A stretch of DNA of 64,000 nt, taken from Microbacterium sp. LWH3-1.2. Lineage in GTDB: Bacteria > Actinomycetota > Actinomycetes > Actinomycetales > Microbacteriaceae. Both the position numbers and the translations under genes were made by a program. A model generated the notes under the pieces. That model saw nothing but the letters and a program-made list of their open reading frames with translations. It was not told the DNA's origin and did not search any database. Shown here piece after piece: positions 16,346-24,077 of this stretch. The DNA lies in NCBI RefSeq assembly GCF_040675855.1, contig NZ_JBEGIK010000001.1, positions 1,054,001 through 1,118,000 on the forward strand, read 5' to 3'. Position 1 is the first letter of the stretch; every line of letters starts with the position of its first letter.

Positions 16346-17284
16346 TCAGAAGCCGAGATCCAGGGCGGGGGCGAGTTCGACGGAGACTGAGACGTCTGAG
16401 CCGATCGAGATCTTCCCGGGCTTGGTGATGTTCGAGTAGATGCCGAGGCAGGCCCAGTCCCCGAACGGCTCGACGACGCGAGTGTTGTGCTTCACGAGAC
16501 CGCGGAGCGTGGCCCGGTCGAGAGGAAGATCCTCCCGCGGCAGGGTCGTCATGATGCAACGAACGGTGTTCATGATGACCGTCGATGTGGTCTCTCCCAG
16601 GTGGATGCTCTTGCCCACCCAGTCGGACTCGATGAACCCCGGTTCGGTGGTCTCGAGCAGGAAGTTCGGGCGGTACCGCCTCGGGTCGTACGTCGCGTCG
16701 GGGTTGATCGACTTCATGTGGTCCAGTGAGGAGGTCGTCATCAGATGCAAGTTGCCGAGGTCGTACGAACGACCCTCAGCGCCGTACAGGTCGAAGTCGA
16801 TCTGGTGCTCTCCATGCTCGTTCGTCGAGCCCATCTGACGGAAGGCGTTGTCGCCGAGCATCTCGTGCCAGATCATCTCGGCTTTGGTGCTCGGAACGTT
16901 CTCCATGGTCGACAGGTGGACGTCGATCCCGAGCGCCGCACTCAGCGCCTGGTCGATGCCGTCGTCGTCACTCCTGACGACTCTTCCGTCCGGGAACGTG
17001 ATCGCGATGGGCGGTATCTCGCCGCCAACGCGCGGCTCCTCGACGTACGCCGCGCGGAGAGTGAGCATCTTGGCCCACTTGCGCGGATTCTTGCTGTTCG
17101 CGATCTTGCCGGTGGCAGTCTCGAAAACCGCCCAGAGGTGGTCTCCGACGAGACCTTTCTCATCGAGTTCGCACTCGGTGAGCTCCTCGCCTGTCATGGA
17201 CTTGACGGGATAACGGAAGATACGCTGCACCTTCCCGACGGAAACCGTCGCCGCAGTCGCCAGGGTGTCACTCATAGCAGGCAT
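16346..17284 (-). CDS. MOSC-domain molybdoenzyme resembling mARC/YcbX
   Basis: This 312-residue protein has an N-terminal MOSC beta-barrel half (RIFRYPVKSM, residues 22-30, then GLVGDHLWAVF) and a C-terminal MOSC half with RRYRPNFLLET and NTVRCIMTTLPRED. In mARC and YcbX proteins the RCxxTT Cys is the molybdenum ligand; here it is Cys243. Those enzymes reduce N-hydroxylated compounds such as amidoximes and N-hydroxylated bases with Mo-molybdopterin. YcbX carries a fused ferredoxin; this protein lacks it, and a separate reductase with a ferredoxin domain is encoded nearby. An AGAGGG precedes the ATG at 17284. It is the first gene of the cofactor operon. The substrate is unknown. Confidence 0.88.
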   Translation of the reverse strand: MPAMSDTLATAATVSVGKVQRIFRYPVKSMTGEELTECELDEKGLVGDHLWAVFETATGKIANSKNPRKWAKMLTLRAAYVEEPRVGGEIPPIAITFPDGRVVRSDDDGIDQALSAALGIDVHLSTMENVPSTKAEMIWHEMLGDNAFRQMGSTNEHGEHQIDFDLYGAEGRSYDLGNLHLMTTSSLDHMKSINPDATYDPRRYRPNFLLETTEPGFIESDWVGKSIHLGETTSTVIMNTVRCIMTTLPREDLPLDRATLRGLVKHNTRVVEPFGDWACLGIYSNITKPGKISIGSDVSVSVELAPALDLGF

Positions 17285-17405
17285 GTCATACCCTCTTTCG
17301 GAGTGGAACCGACCGCGCAGAGGGTTTCAGACAGTTGCAAAAGCATGAGAAGGATCCCTCGGAACGGCTTGGTTCAGATGTGGATTGAAGCTGGCGCTTC
17401 GATCA

Positions 17406-17612
17406 CTAGGGCCGTGATCCTTCTCTCGCCCGGGCGCCCTGCCGTGGGAAGAGGTACGAGCTCGACAGTAGCCGCGCAACATTTCGCGCACGTTTCAGCT
17501 CCGTAAGCACGGTGTGGCCGTGTGCGACGAGTCCCTGTGCGTCGGCCCGCAACGGCGTGACATGCCCGGTGAAGGGCATCGCCGTCAGCAGGAATCTCGC
17601 CATCTGTAACAT
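17406..17612 (-). pseudogene. 5' remnant of a second glycosyltransferase gene
   Basis: Positions 17510-17603 align with the first ~30 codons of the glycosyltransferase at 2746-4023, with about 12 differences in 94 bases by eye. The frame reads MARFLLTAMPFTGHVTP and AQGLVAHGHTV, then leaves homology and stops at 17406. The remainder of the gene is absent. It stands next to a TetR gene, so the pair may once have been a regulator and its target. Divergence from the intact copy is too great for a recent duplication. Confidence 0.75.
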
Positions 17613-17681
17613 TGTGGCCCCGCTCGCGAGGCTGCGCAGGGGGCTCGCGCGGGGCGGAGGGAGGCGGTGCGTCGGCCGGGG

Positions 17682-18344
17682 TCAGACGGCCGGCGCCGCG
17701 CCGATCGAGGCGACGAGCCCGGGGTCGCCGCCGAGCGACGTGAGGCGCGCGCGGAGCGCGACCTCGGCGCGGCGGTAGGGCTCTTCGCTCGTGTGCAGCA
17801 GGGATCGAGTATTCGCCGCCTCGAGGAACGACACCATCTCGAAGGTGAGCTGCCGCGCGTCGTCGAGCAGAGGCAGCTCGCCGGCGGCCATCGCGTACTC
17901 GATGCTCACGGTGAGATAGTCCTCCCACTCGCTCGAGGCGGCGACGATCGCGTCGCGGACGACGCCCGGCTTCGCGTCGAATTCGACGGATGTCGCGGCG
18001 AAGAAGCATCCGCCGCGGAACACGCGGTCGCGCGAGTAGTCCAGCCAGTCGCCCAGCAGCGTGCATACGCGCACGAGCCCGCGGGGCGTGCGTGCGCGGG
18101 CAGGCGTCACGACCCGGTGGATGAACACCTCACGGGCAGCGGCCACGACGGCGAGCTGCAGCTGCTCCTTCGAGCCGAAGAGCGTCGCGATGCCGCTCTT
18201 GCTATGCCCCGAGGCATCCGCCAACCGCCCGATTGTGAGCCCTTCCAAGCCGTCGACCGTCGCGGTGTCGACCGCGTGCGAGAGCACGGCGCGACGCGAC
18301 TCGTCGCCTCGTAGGCGGCGCCGGTCGACGGGGGCTTGTGTCAC
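17682..18344 (-). CDS. TetR-family transcriptional regulator
   Basis: The 220-residue protein has an N-terminal helix-turn-helix with LTIGRLADASGHSKSGIATLFGSKEQL at about residues 36-62, the usual TetR layout, followed by an all-helical ligand domain. Start GTG 18344 lies six bases after a TAATCT -10 box, so the mRNA is probably leaderless. The gene is divergent from an alpha/beta hydrolase, and two matching operators fill the gap, so it likely represses both. The ligand is unknown, perhaps a hydrophobic ester acted on by the hydrolase. Confidence 0.9.
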   Translation of the reverse strand: MTQAPVDRRRLRGDESRRAVLSHAVDTATVDGLEGLTIGRLADASGHSKSGIATLFGSKEQLQLAVVAAAREVFIHRVVTPARARTPRGLVRVCTLLGDWLDYSRDRVFRGGCFFAATSVEFDAKPGVVRDAIVAASSEWEDYLTVSIEYAMAAGELPLLDDARQLTFEMVSFLEAANTRSLLHTSEEPYRRAEVALRARLTSLGGDPGLVASIGAAPAV

Positions 18345-18350
18345 ACCCGT

Positions 18351-18356
18351 AGATTA
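18351..18356 (-). promoter_or_regulatory. -10 box of the TetR gene
   Basis: TAATCT on the minus strand is six bases before the GTG start, giving a leaderless message. It abuts the first operator copy, consistent with self-repression. Confidence 0.5.
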
Positions 18357-18359
18357 CCG

Positions 18360-18395
18360 TACGATCGTTCGTGTTCATAAGTACGATCGTTCGTA
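18360..18395. promoter_or_regulatory. Twin TetR operators between tetR and hydrolase
   Basis: TACGATCGTTCGTG (18360-18373) and TACGATCGTTCGTA (18382-18395) are direct copies 22 bp apart, two helical turns. The second is an inverted repeat with 5-bp arms TACGA/TCGTA. The second overlaps a likely -10 box TATTCT (18394-18399) of the hydrolase, and the first abuts the tetR -10 box. This arrangement fits repression of both genes by the adjacent TetR protein. Confidence 0.8.
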
Positions 18396-18414
18396 TTCTT
18401 CTGATCGGAGCATC

Positions 18415-19335
18415 ATGACTCTCGCACTCGCCGCCGCCGGCGTGTCCGTTCGCGCCGCGGCTGCGGTCTCGCCCCAGTGGGGAGCCGCCGTGGCCATGCC
18501 GCTCTTCGGATACGTCAACAAGCCGAGACCCGTGCACGCCGACGACGAGCCCACGATGCTGCGCGCTCGACTGCGCGCGGTGCGCATCCCCGGGATCGAC
18601 CGCCGCGGCGTCGATGTCGACACCTACGAGTGGGGCGACGGTCCGCGCACGGCCGTGTTGTCCCACGGCTGGAACGGCCGCGCGAGCCAGTTCTCCGTAC
18701 TCGTGCGCGAGCTCGTCGCCGAGGGGTATCGCGTCGTCTCCTTCGACGCACCCGCCCACGGCGCGTCGGGTGGCCGGGGCACGTATCTCGTGGACTGGCT
18801 CAGCGTTTTCGCCGCTCTCCAGGAGCGCCACGGATCGTTCGACGCCATGGTCGGCCACTCCTTCGGCGGGCTCGCGACCCTCGTCGGCGTCGCCGGTGGC
18901 ATCCATGCCGCGCGCGTCGTGACCATCGCCGCACCCGCCGACGCCGAGCTGCTGCTGAGCCAGTTCCAGGGCATGCTCGGCTACCCCGACGCAGTGGCGG
19001 CGAGCATGCGGGAGCTCTTCGCGACCCGGTACTTCCCCGGAGAGCCCGACCCGTTCGCCTGGCTGTCGACCGTGCGACGCCCACTCCCGGTCGGGGTGCC
19101 GCTCCTCGTCGCCCACGACCACGGCGACCGCGTCGTACCGTTCGGCGAGGCCCGGCGGATCGTCGCCGCGAACCCGGCGTCGCAGCTGCTCGCGACGAAG
19201 GGGCTCGGGCACAACCGCATCCTCACCGACGACGCCGTGCTCGACGCCGTGCTCGCGCACGTGGGCGCCCAGCTCCCCGAGCCGATGCCGCTGGCGACGG
19301 TCGAGGAGTCCGCTGCGGTGTCTGTCGCCGCATAG
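18415..19335 (+). CDS. Alpha/beta hydrolase
   Basis: This 306-residue protein has an alpha/beta hydrolase fold with oxyanion region VLSHGWNGRASQF, nucleophile elbow GHSFGGLA (Ser near residue 145), acidic residue in VAHDHGDRVVP and catalytic His in GLGHNRIL. The start ATG at 18415 has GGAG upstream; in-frame starts further upstream would run into the operators and the TetR gene. A hydrophobic N-terminal segment may be a membrane anchor or cap element. Control by the divergent TetR is likely. Natural substrate unknown, an ester or lactone by family. Confidence 0.9.
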   Translation: MTLALAAAGVSVRAAAAVSPQWGAAVAMPLFGYVNKPRPVHADDEPTMLRARLRAVRIPGIDRRGVDVDTYEWGDGPRTAVLSHGWNGRASQFSVLVRELVAEGYRVVSFDAPAHGASGGRGTYLVDWLSVFAALQERHGSFDAMVGHSFGGLATLVGVAGGIHAARVVTIAAPADAELLLSQFQGMLGYPDAVAASMRELFATRYFPGEPDPFAWLSTVRRPLPVGVPLLVAHDHGDRVVPFGEARRIVAANPASQLLATKGLGHNRILTDDAVLDAVLAHVGAQLPEPMPLATVEESAAVSVAA

Positions 19336-19345
19336 CGCTGCGTAC

Positions 19346-21064
19346 TCAGAAGAGCCGAGCGGATGCTTCGGCTCCGGGTGTCGGCCGCGCGGATGCCGCC
19401 CGCAACGAGGTCGCCGCGGCGCGTCCGCGAGACGTCACGACGATCGGCGGGGCGCTGCGTGCGTCGGCGCGGTCGGCGAGACCCGCCACGGGGCCGCCGC
19501 GCGGATGCTCCTCTTCGGCGCGACCGTCGAGGCCGTGGACGCGCAGCAGTGGACGCACCCGCTTCGCGAGCCAGGAGCGATAGGCCTTCGGCGCGTACGC
19601 CGTCGCACCGGGGTACAGCCCTCGGTACGACGACACGAGTTCGGGGTGCCGTTCGGCGAGCCACTCGAGGAACCACTGCTTCGCGCCCGGCCGCAGGTGC
19701 AGGGCGCCGTACACGACCCGCACCGCGCCGGCCGCCTTGATGCGACTGAGCGAGTGGTCGATCGCCGCGATCGAGTCGGTGAGGTGCGGGATGATCGGCA
19801 TCAGGAAGACCGTGACGCGAAACCCTGCCTCGGTCGCCGCGCGCACCGTCTCGAGACGCGCAGTGGCATTGGGCGTGCCCGGTTCGATGAGGTGCTGCAG
19901 CTCGTCGTCGAACACCGCGATCGACATCGCGAGCGTCACGGGCACCTGGGTGGCGGCTTCCTTCAGGAGTGGCAGATCCCGCCGCATCAGCGTCCCCTTC
20001 GTGAGGATCGAGAATGGCGTACCCGACTCCGTGAGCGCCGACACGATTCCTGGCATCAGCTTGTAGCGCCCCTCGGCGCGCTGATAGGGATCGGTGTTCG
20101 TTCCGAGCATGACCGGCTCGTTCTGCCAGCTGCCGCGCCGCAGCTCCTTCTCGAGCACGTCGGCGACATTCACCTTCACCACGACCTGCGTATCGAAGTC
20201 CCGCCCTGCATCGAGCTCGAGGTACTCGTGGGTGCCCCGGGCGAAGCAGTTGTGACTGATCACGCCGTTCGCGATGAAGTCCCCGGTCGACGTCGTGATG
20301 TCGACCATGTCGATCGTCTCGCCGAGGTCTTCGATCGAGACGACGCGAAGCGGCGCGTCAGACTTCACCGCGTCGCCGATCAGGTTCAGTCTCCGGGTGA
20401 TCGCCGGCCTGGTGAGCTCGAAGAAACGTCGACGCGCCGGAAGCCCGCCGAGGAGTCGGACGCTGCTCAGATAGCCCTGCCGGTAAGCATCGGTCACTGT
20501 CGTATCCGCAATCACGCCGCCGGTGCCGAAGCCGATCAGTCTGTTGTTCGTCGTCAGGAACGGGCGCTGCGGCGAGCCGGCCGGCGCCGGTTGCACATAC
20601 TTCCAGCCGCGTTCAGTGAGGAACCTGTGGTCGCCGCTGGCGACCAACTCGGTGCCGTCGGCGAGCGTCACCCGGTAGGCACGCTTGCGCGTGCCCCATT
20701 GGGCGGACACGGTCGCCCGCACATACCGGCGAGACGCGCCCTCGCGCTGCGTGCCGATCACCTCGTCGCCGGCGCGCACGTCGCCGATTCGTTTGCTGCG
20801 GCCGTCGGCCATCAGAACCTGCGTGTCGGGATGCACGCAGTAGACGCATGCATGGCTGCATCCGCGGTACGGATTCACGGTCCAGTCGAAGGGCATTGCC
20901 GACGCGCTCGGCACGTGGTTGAGGGCGGACTTGCAGAGCACCTCGTGGAACGTCACCCCGGCGAACTCGGGGGTCGTCACCGAACGCACCAGGCCGTTCA
21001 GCTGTTCGAGGCCGGGCAGGGCTGCAGCATCCGCAACGCCGAGTTCCTGTCCCTGCCACCTCAT
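19346..21064 (-). CDS. Rv2578c-family radical SAM protein interrupted by an intein
   Basis: The precursor has 572 residues. The radical SAM cluster motif CSHACVYC (Cys69, Cys73, Cys76) is split by an intein of 197 residues, after which the host continues CFARGTHEYLELDAG. Once spliced, the host of 375 residues has the Cys motif plus NTDPYQRAEGRYKLMPG and SIAVFDDELQHLIEPGTP, typical of the Rv2578c/SplB-like family. Its reaction is not known to me. The start was set at 21064 because family homology begins with MRWQGQ; the longer frame upstream is antisense to the neighbouring carboxypeptidase gene. The enzyme cannot bind its cluster correctly until splicing restores the third Cys. Confidence 0.92.
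   Translation of the reverse strand: MRWQGQELGVADAAALPGLEQLNGLVRSVTTPEFAGVTFHEVLCKSALNHVPSASAMPFDWTVNPYRGCSHACVYCVHPDTQVLMADGRSKRIGDVRAGDEVIGTQREGASRRYVRATVSAQWGTRKRAYRVTLADGTELVASGDHRFLTERGWKYVQPAPAGSPQRPFLTTNNRLIGFGTGGVIADTTVTDAYRQGYLSSVRLLGGLPARRRFFELTRPAITRRLNLIGDAVKSDAPLRVVSIEDLGETIDMVDITTSTGDFIANGVISHNCFARGTHEYLELDAGRDFDTQVVVKVNVADVLEKELRRGSWQNEPVMLGTNTDPYQRAEGRYKLMPGIVSALTESGTPFSILTKGTLMRRDLPLLKEAATQVPVTLAMSIAVFDDELQHLIEPGTPNATARLETVRAATEAGFRVTVFLMPIIPHLTDSIAAIDHSLSRIKAAGAVRVVYGALHLRPGAKQWFLEWLAERHPELVSSYRGLYPGATAYAPKAYRSWLAKRVRPLLRVHGLDGRAEEEHPRGGPVAGLADRADARSAPPIVVTSRGRAAATSLRAASARPTPGAEASARLF
20249..20839 (-). other. Mini-intein (197 aa) within the radical SAM Cys motif
   Basis: It begins with Cys76 in CVHPDTQVLMADG (block A), has VASGDHRFLTERGW (block B with the conserved His), VDITTSTGDFIANGV (block F) and ends GVISHN followed by Cys +1 (block G). 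These are the residues required for protein splicing. The middle has DAYRQGYLSSVRLLGG, which may be a worn remnant of a LAGLIDADG endonuclease motif, but there is no room for a working homing endonuclease. Boundaries were set by joining the host sequence VYC-FARG. Confidence 0.9.
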
Positions 21065-21176
21065 GCATCCATGAGAACAAATCTTCGAACTCAAGTCAAG
21101 GCTCGCGCGACCGTGTCTAGAACATCGACGGGACGGATGCCGCGTGCCTGGCCAAAACGGGCCATCACAGGTCAGA

Positions 21177-22598
21177 ATGGCTGACGTGACGGAGCCTGGC
21201 CGGCTCGCTACCCCCCGAGCCGCCCCCGAGACTCGTCGTGCCGCCCGAGCGATGCGCGAAGAGGCCGAGAGGCGCGCCCGCGTGGCGCAAGCCGCCCCGG
21301 CCACGCCCGGTGCAGCCGCCACGGGGGACGCAGCCGCCCCGGCCACCGCCGCTGCAGTCGTCTCACGCGCCACCGCCGGCACCGAGACCGATGCCATCCA
21401 CGGCTTGGCGGCGTTCGAACTGCCCAGTGACGACTTCGTGCCCGGCTCCCTCGCGGTGAGTGCGCCGTCTGCCCTGCCGCTCGAGCTGCGCCCCACGGGC
21501 GCTGCGCCGCAACCGACCGATTCGACGCCGCACCGCATTCCCGAGGCGCGGGTTCGCGGGCGTCGACGCGCCGTCCGTTCGCCCCGGCCCGTCGTCAGCG
21601 AGCGCCGGGCGGCGCGCGCGGACGAGCTGCTCGACGTCGACGAGGGCGCTCAACCCGTCCGCCACGCACGGCCGCGCCGGCTCACCAAGCGCTTGATGGT
21701 CGTGGCGGGGCTCGCAACGGGCGCCGCCCTCCTGCTGGGGTCGGCCGCGATGACCGCGATGATGCTCCCGACGGAGCAGCGAGCCGCCGGCGCCGATTCC
21801 GCACGGACGATGACGGCGGAGCCGCCCCGGATCGAGCTGCTTCCCGTTCCTCGGGTGGAGGTGTCACCGCCGGCCTCCGACATCTGCACCCTCCCGGACG
21901 TCGCTTCCGCCGTGCAGCGCGGCGACGACGAGACGGCGATCGCCGCGGCCGGCGGCGGCGAGGCGTTCCGCGCCGCGGTCGTCGAGCGGCGCGCTCCCTG
22001 CGTGGACCTCGGCGACTCCGCCCGGGTGTGGACCGTGATGGACAAGATCCGTCCGGCCAACCCGATCGACTACCGCCCTACTGCGCTCGTCCTTCCCGAC
22101 GGGGTGCGCAACGTCGAAGGCGGCGCACTGCGGTCGGACGCGGCATCCGCCCTCGCCTCGCTCGCCACCGCCGCCCGCAATGCCGGAGTCGGCGAGATCG
22201 CGCTCGAGAGCGGTTTCCGCTCGTACCAGACCCAGCAGGCGACGTACGGGCGCCACTTCGCGGAGAAGGGCGAGCGCGCCGACCAGGTGAGCGCGCGACC
22301 CGGATACAGCGAGCACCAGCTGGGCCTCAGCGCCGACGTCGTCGCGTGCGCCGGTGCGTGCGGCACGCTCGACCAGCTCGCCGCGACGCCGCAGGGCCAG
22401 TTCGTCGCCGAGCACGCCTGGGAGCACGGCTGGATCGTCCGCTACACGGACGGGGCCACGCCCGTGACCGGCTACCTCCCCGAGCCGTGGCACCTCCGCT
22501 ACATCGGTCCCGAGCTCGCGAAGGCCTACCACGAGGGCGGGTGGAGTTCCCTGGAGGAGTTCTTCGCGCTCGACCCGGCTCCCGATTACCTCGGCTGA
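21177..22598 (+). CDS. M15 D-alanyl-D-alanine carboxypeptidase with long cytoplasmic N-terminus
   Basis: The 473-residue protein has about 170 residues of charged, Ala-rich sequence, then one membrane segment (172-197, RLMVVAGLATGAALLLGSAA) and an external M15 peptidase domain. The domain contains ESGFRSYQTQQATY, the zinc motif YSEHQLGLSADV and the second zinc-site motif EPWHLRYIG. It should trim D-Ala from peptidoglycan stem peptides, as in VanY and DacB-type enzymes. The start ATG at 21177 was preferred to an upstream GTG at 21144. The cytoplasmic tail is longer than usual and may bind partners. Gene is divergent from the radical SAM gene. Confidence 0.9.
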   Translation: MADVTEPGRLATPRAAPETRRAARAMREEAERRARVAQAAPATPGAAATGDAAAPATAAAVVSRATAGTETDAIHGLAAFELPSDDFVPGSLAVSAPSALPLELRPTGAAPQPTDSTPHRIPEARVRGRRRAVRSPRPVVSERRAARADELLDVDEGAQPVRHARPRRLTKRLMVVAGLATGAALLLGSAAMTAMMLPTEQRAAGADSARTMTAEPPRIELLPVPRVEVSPPASDICTLPDVASAVQRGDDETAIAAAGGGEAFRAAVVERRAPCVDLGDSARVWTVMDKIRPANPIDYRPTALVLPDGVRNVEGGALRSDAASALASLATAARNAGVGEIALESGFRSYQTQQATYGRHFAEKGERADQVSARPGYSEHQLGLSADVVACAGACGTLDQLAATPQGQFVAEHAWEHGWIVRYTDGATPVTGYLPEPWHLRYIGPELAKAYHEGGWSSLEEFFALDPAPDYLG

Positions 22599-22627
22599 CG
22601 TCGGGCGTCGGCACTACTCTGCGGATG

Positions 22628-22654
22628 ACGGATGCCGCGGCTCGCAGCATCCGT
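22628..22654. terminator. Hairpin with CGGATGCYGC stem after the carboxypeptidase gene
   Basis: ACGGATGCCGC pairs with GCAGCATCCGT across a five-base loop with one mismatch. It lies 30 bases after the stop. It belongs to a family of five such hairpins in this window. Confidence 0.65.
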
Positions 22655-22746
22655 GAACCGCTGAAACTGAGTACCATATGTTGTGAGATGCAATTCCAGC
22701 GGAGTGGCGTCTCGACGCAGACTCGAGGACGAGAGGAAGGCGCATC

Positions 22747-23910
22747 ATGGAGCGCGAGATCTACGACGAGGACCACGAGGCGTTCCGCGACGTCGTCAAG
22801 GAGTTCGTCAAGCGCTACGCGTCGGACGAGAAGCGCAAGCAGTGGGACGCCGACGGCGAGATCGACCGCGCCACCATGCTCGCCGCGGGCGAGGCCGGCA
22901 TCATCGGCCTGTCGGTGCCGGAGGAGTTCGGCGGCGCGGGCATGCTGCAGGATTACCGCTTCCGCGCGATCGTGCTCGAAGAGACGATCGGCGCAGGCCT
23001 GGGCTCGCTGTCGGGCGCACTCGGCATCCAGGACGACCTCGCCGTGCCGTACATCGTGCACATGGGCACGCAGGAGCAGAAGGAGAAGTGGCTTCCCGGC
23101 ATGGCGACCGGCGAGATCCTCGGCGCCCTCGCGATGACCGAGCCGGGTGCGGGCAGCGACCTGCGCGGCATCAAGACCACCGCGAAGCGGGTCGAGGGAG
23201 GCTACATCGTCAACGGCGCGAAGACCTTCATCTCGTCGGGCAAGACCGCCGACATGGTCGTGACGTTCGTGAAGACCGGCGAGGGCAACCGTCCCGACGC
23301 GTTCAGCCTGCTGATCCTCGAGGACGGCATGCAGGGCTTCGACCACGGCAAGAAGCTCGAGAAGATGGGCTTCCACGGCTGGGACACCGCCGAGCTGTCG
23401 TTCACCGATGTGTTCGTGCCCGAGGAGAACCTCATCGGGGGGAAGGAAGGGCTCGGCTTCATCCAGCTCATGATGAATCTCCCGCTCGAGCGCCTGTCGA
23501 TCGGCGTCGCCGCGGCGGCGGCCGGTGAGGCGGCGTTCGTCTGGACGCGCGACTACGTGCTCAGCCGCGAGGCGTTCGGCGAGCGCATCGCCGACTTCCA
23601 GAACACCCGCTTCAAGCTCGCCGACATGGCGACGACCGTCGACGTGATGTGGGCCTACGTGGACCGCGCGTTGATGCTGTACAGGGACGAGAAGCTCACC
23701 GCCGAAGAGGCCGCGAAGGTCAAGTTCTGGACGACCGACCGCGAAGCCGAGCTCCTCGACGTCGGCGTGCAGCTGCACGGCGGTTACGGCTACATCACCG
23801 AGTACCCGATCGCCCGCGCCTACCTCGACGCCCGCGTGCACCGCATCTACGGCGGCACGAACGAGATCATGCGCGACATCGTGTCCCGCCAGATCGTCGG
23901 CAAGCGCTGA
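22747..23910 (+). CDS. Acyl-CoA dehydrogenase
   Basis: This 387-residue flavoenzyme has the full ACAD layout: SVPEEFGGAGM in the N-terminal helical domain, AMTEPGAGSDLRGI in the FAD/substrate middle domain, and a C-terminal domain with SREAFGERIADFQNTRFKLADM, QLHGGYGYITEYPIARAYLDAR and IYGGTNEIMRDIVSRQ. The phrase YGGTNEIM holds the usual catalytic Glu-region Gly-Thr-Asn-Glu. AGAGGAAGG lies about eight bases before the ATG. It should carry out alpha,beta-dehydrogenation of an acyl-CoA. No linked electron-transfer flavoprotein or thiolase gene is present, so the chain specificity is open. Confidence 0.94.
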   Translation: MEREIYDEDHEAFRDVVKEFVKRYASDEKRKQWDADGEIDRATMLAAGEAGIIGLSVPEEFGGAGMLQDYRFRAIVLEETIGAGLGSLSGALGIQDDLAVPYIVHMGTQEQKEKWLPGMATGEILGALAMTEPGAGSDLRGIKTTAKRVEGGYIVNGAKTFISSGKTADMVVTFVKTGEGNRPDAFSLLILEDGMQGFDHGKKLEKMGFHGWDTAELSFTDVFVPEENLIGGKEGLGFIQLMMNLPLERLSIGVAAAAAGEAAFVWTRDYVLSREAFGERIADFQNTRFKLADMATTVDVMWAYVDRALMLYRDEKLTAEEAAKVKFWTTDREAELLDVGVQLHGGYGYITEYPIARAYLDARVHRIYGGTNEIMRDIVSRQIVGKR

Positions 23911-23922
23911 CCCTTATTCGAT

Positions 23923-23976
23923 AACGGATGCCGCGACGCGGCGCCTCCTCGAAGGCGCCGCGTCGCGGCATCCGTT
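23923..23976. terminator. Perfect 23-bp-stem hairpin after the acyl-CoA dehydrogenase gene
   Basis: The arms (23923-23945 and 23954-23976) begin AACGGATGCCGCGACGCGG and are perfectly complementary around an eight-base loop. It stands between convergent genes and shares the CGGATGCYGC core with four other hairpins in the window. Confidence 0.85.
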
Positions 23977-24077
23977 CGAGTGCTGCGCCATGCGTCGTGG
24001 CGAGTCGCCAGGAAGCGTGGCGAGGCTCGGGAATCTCGGCGAGTCGCCGGAAGGGCGTGGGCGGGGAGCCTCCTGGG

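Noticed and set aside
4024..17681. Integrated phage or conjugative element
   Set aside because: There is no integrase, relaxase, phage gene or tRNA target, and the two glycosyltransferase stretches are too divergent to be attachment-site repeats.
20350..20560. Homing endonuclease domain inside the intein
   Set aside because: Only a single worn DAYRQGYLSSVRLLGG stretch remains, and the intein is too short (197 residues) to hold a LAGLIDADG enzyme.
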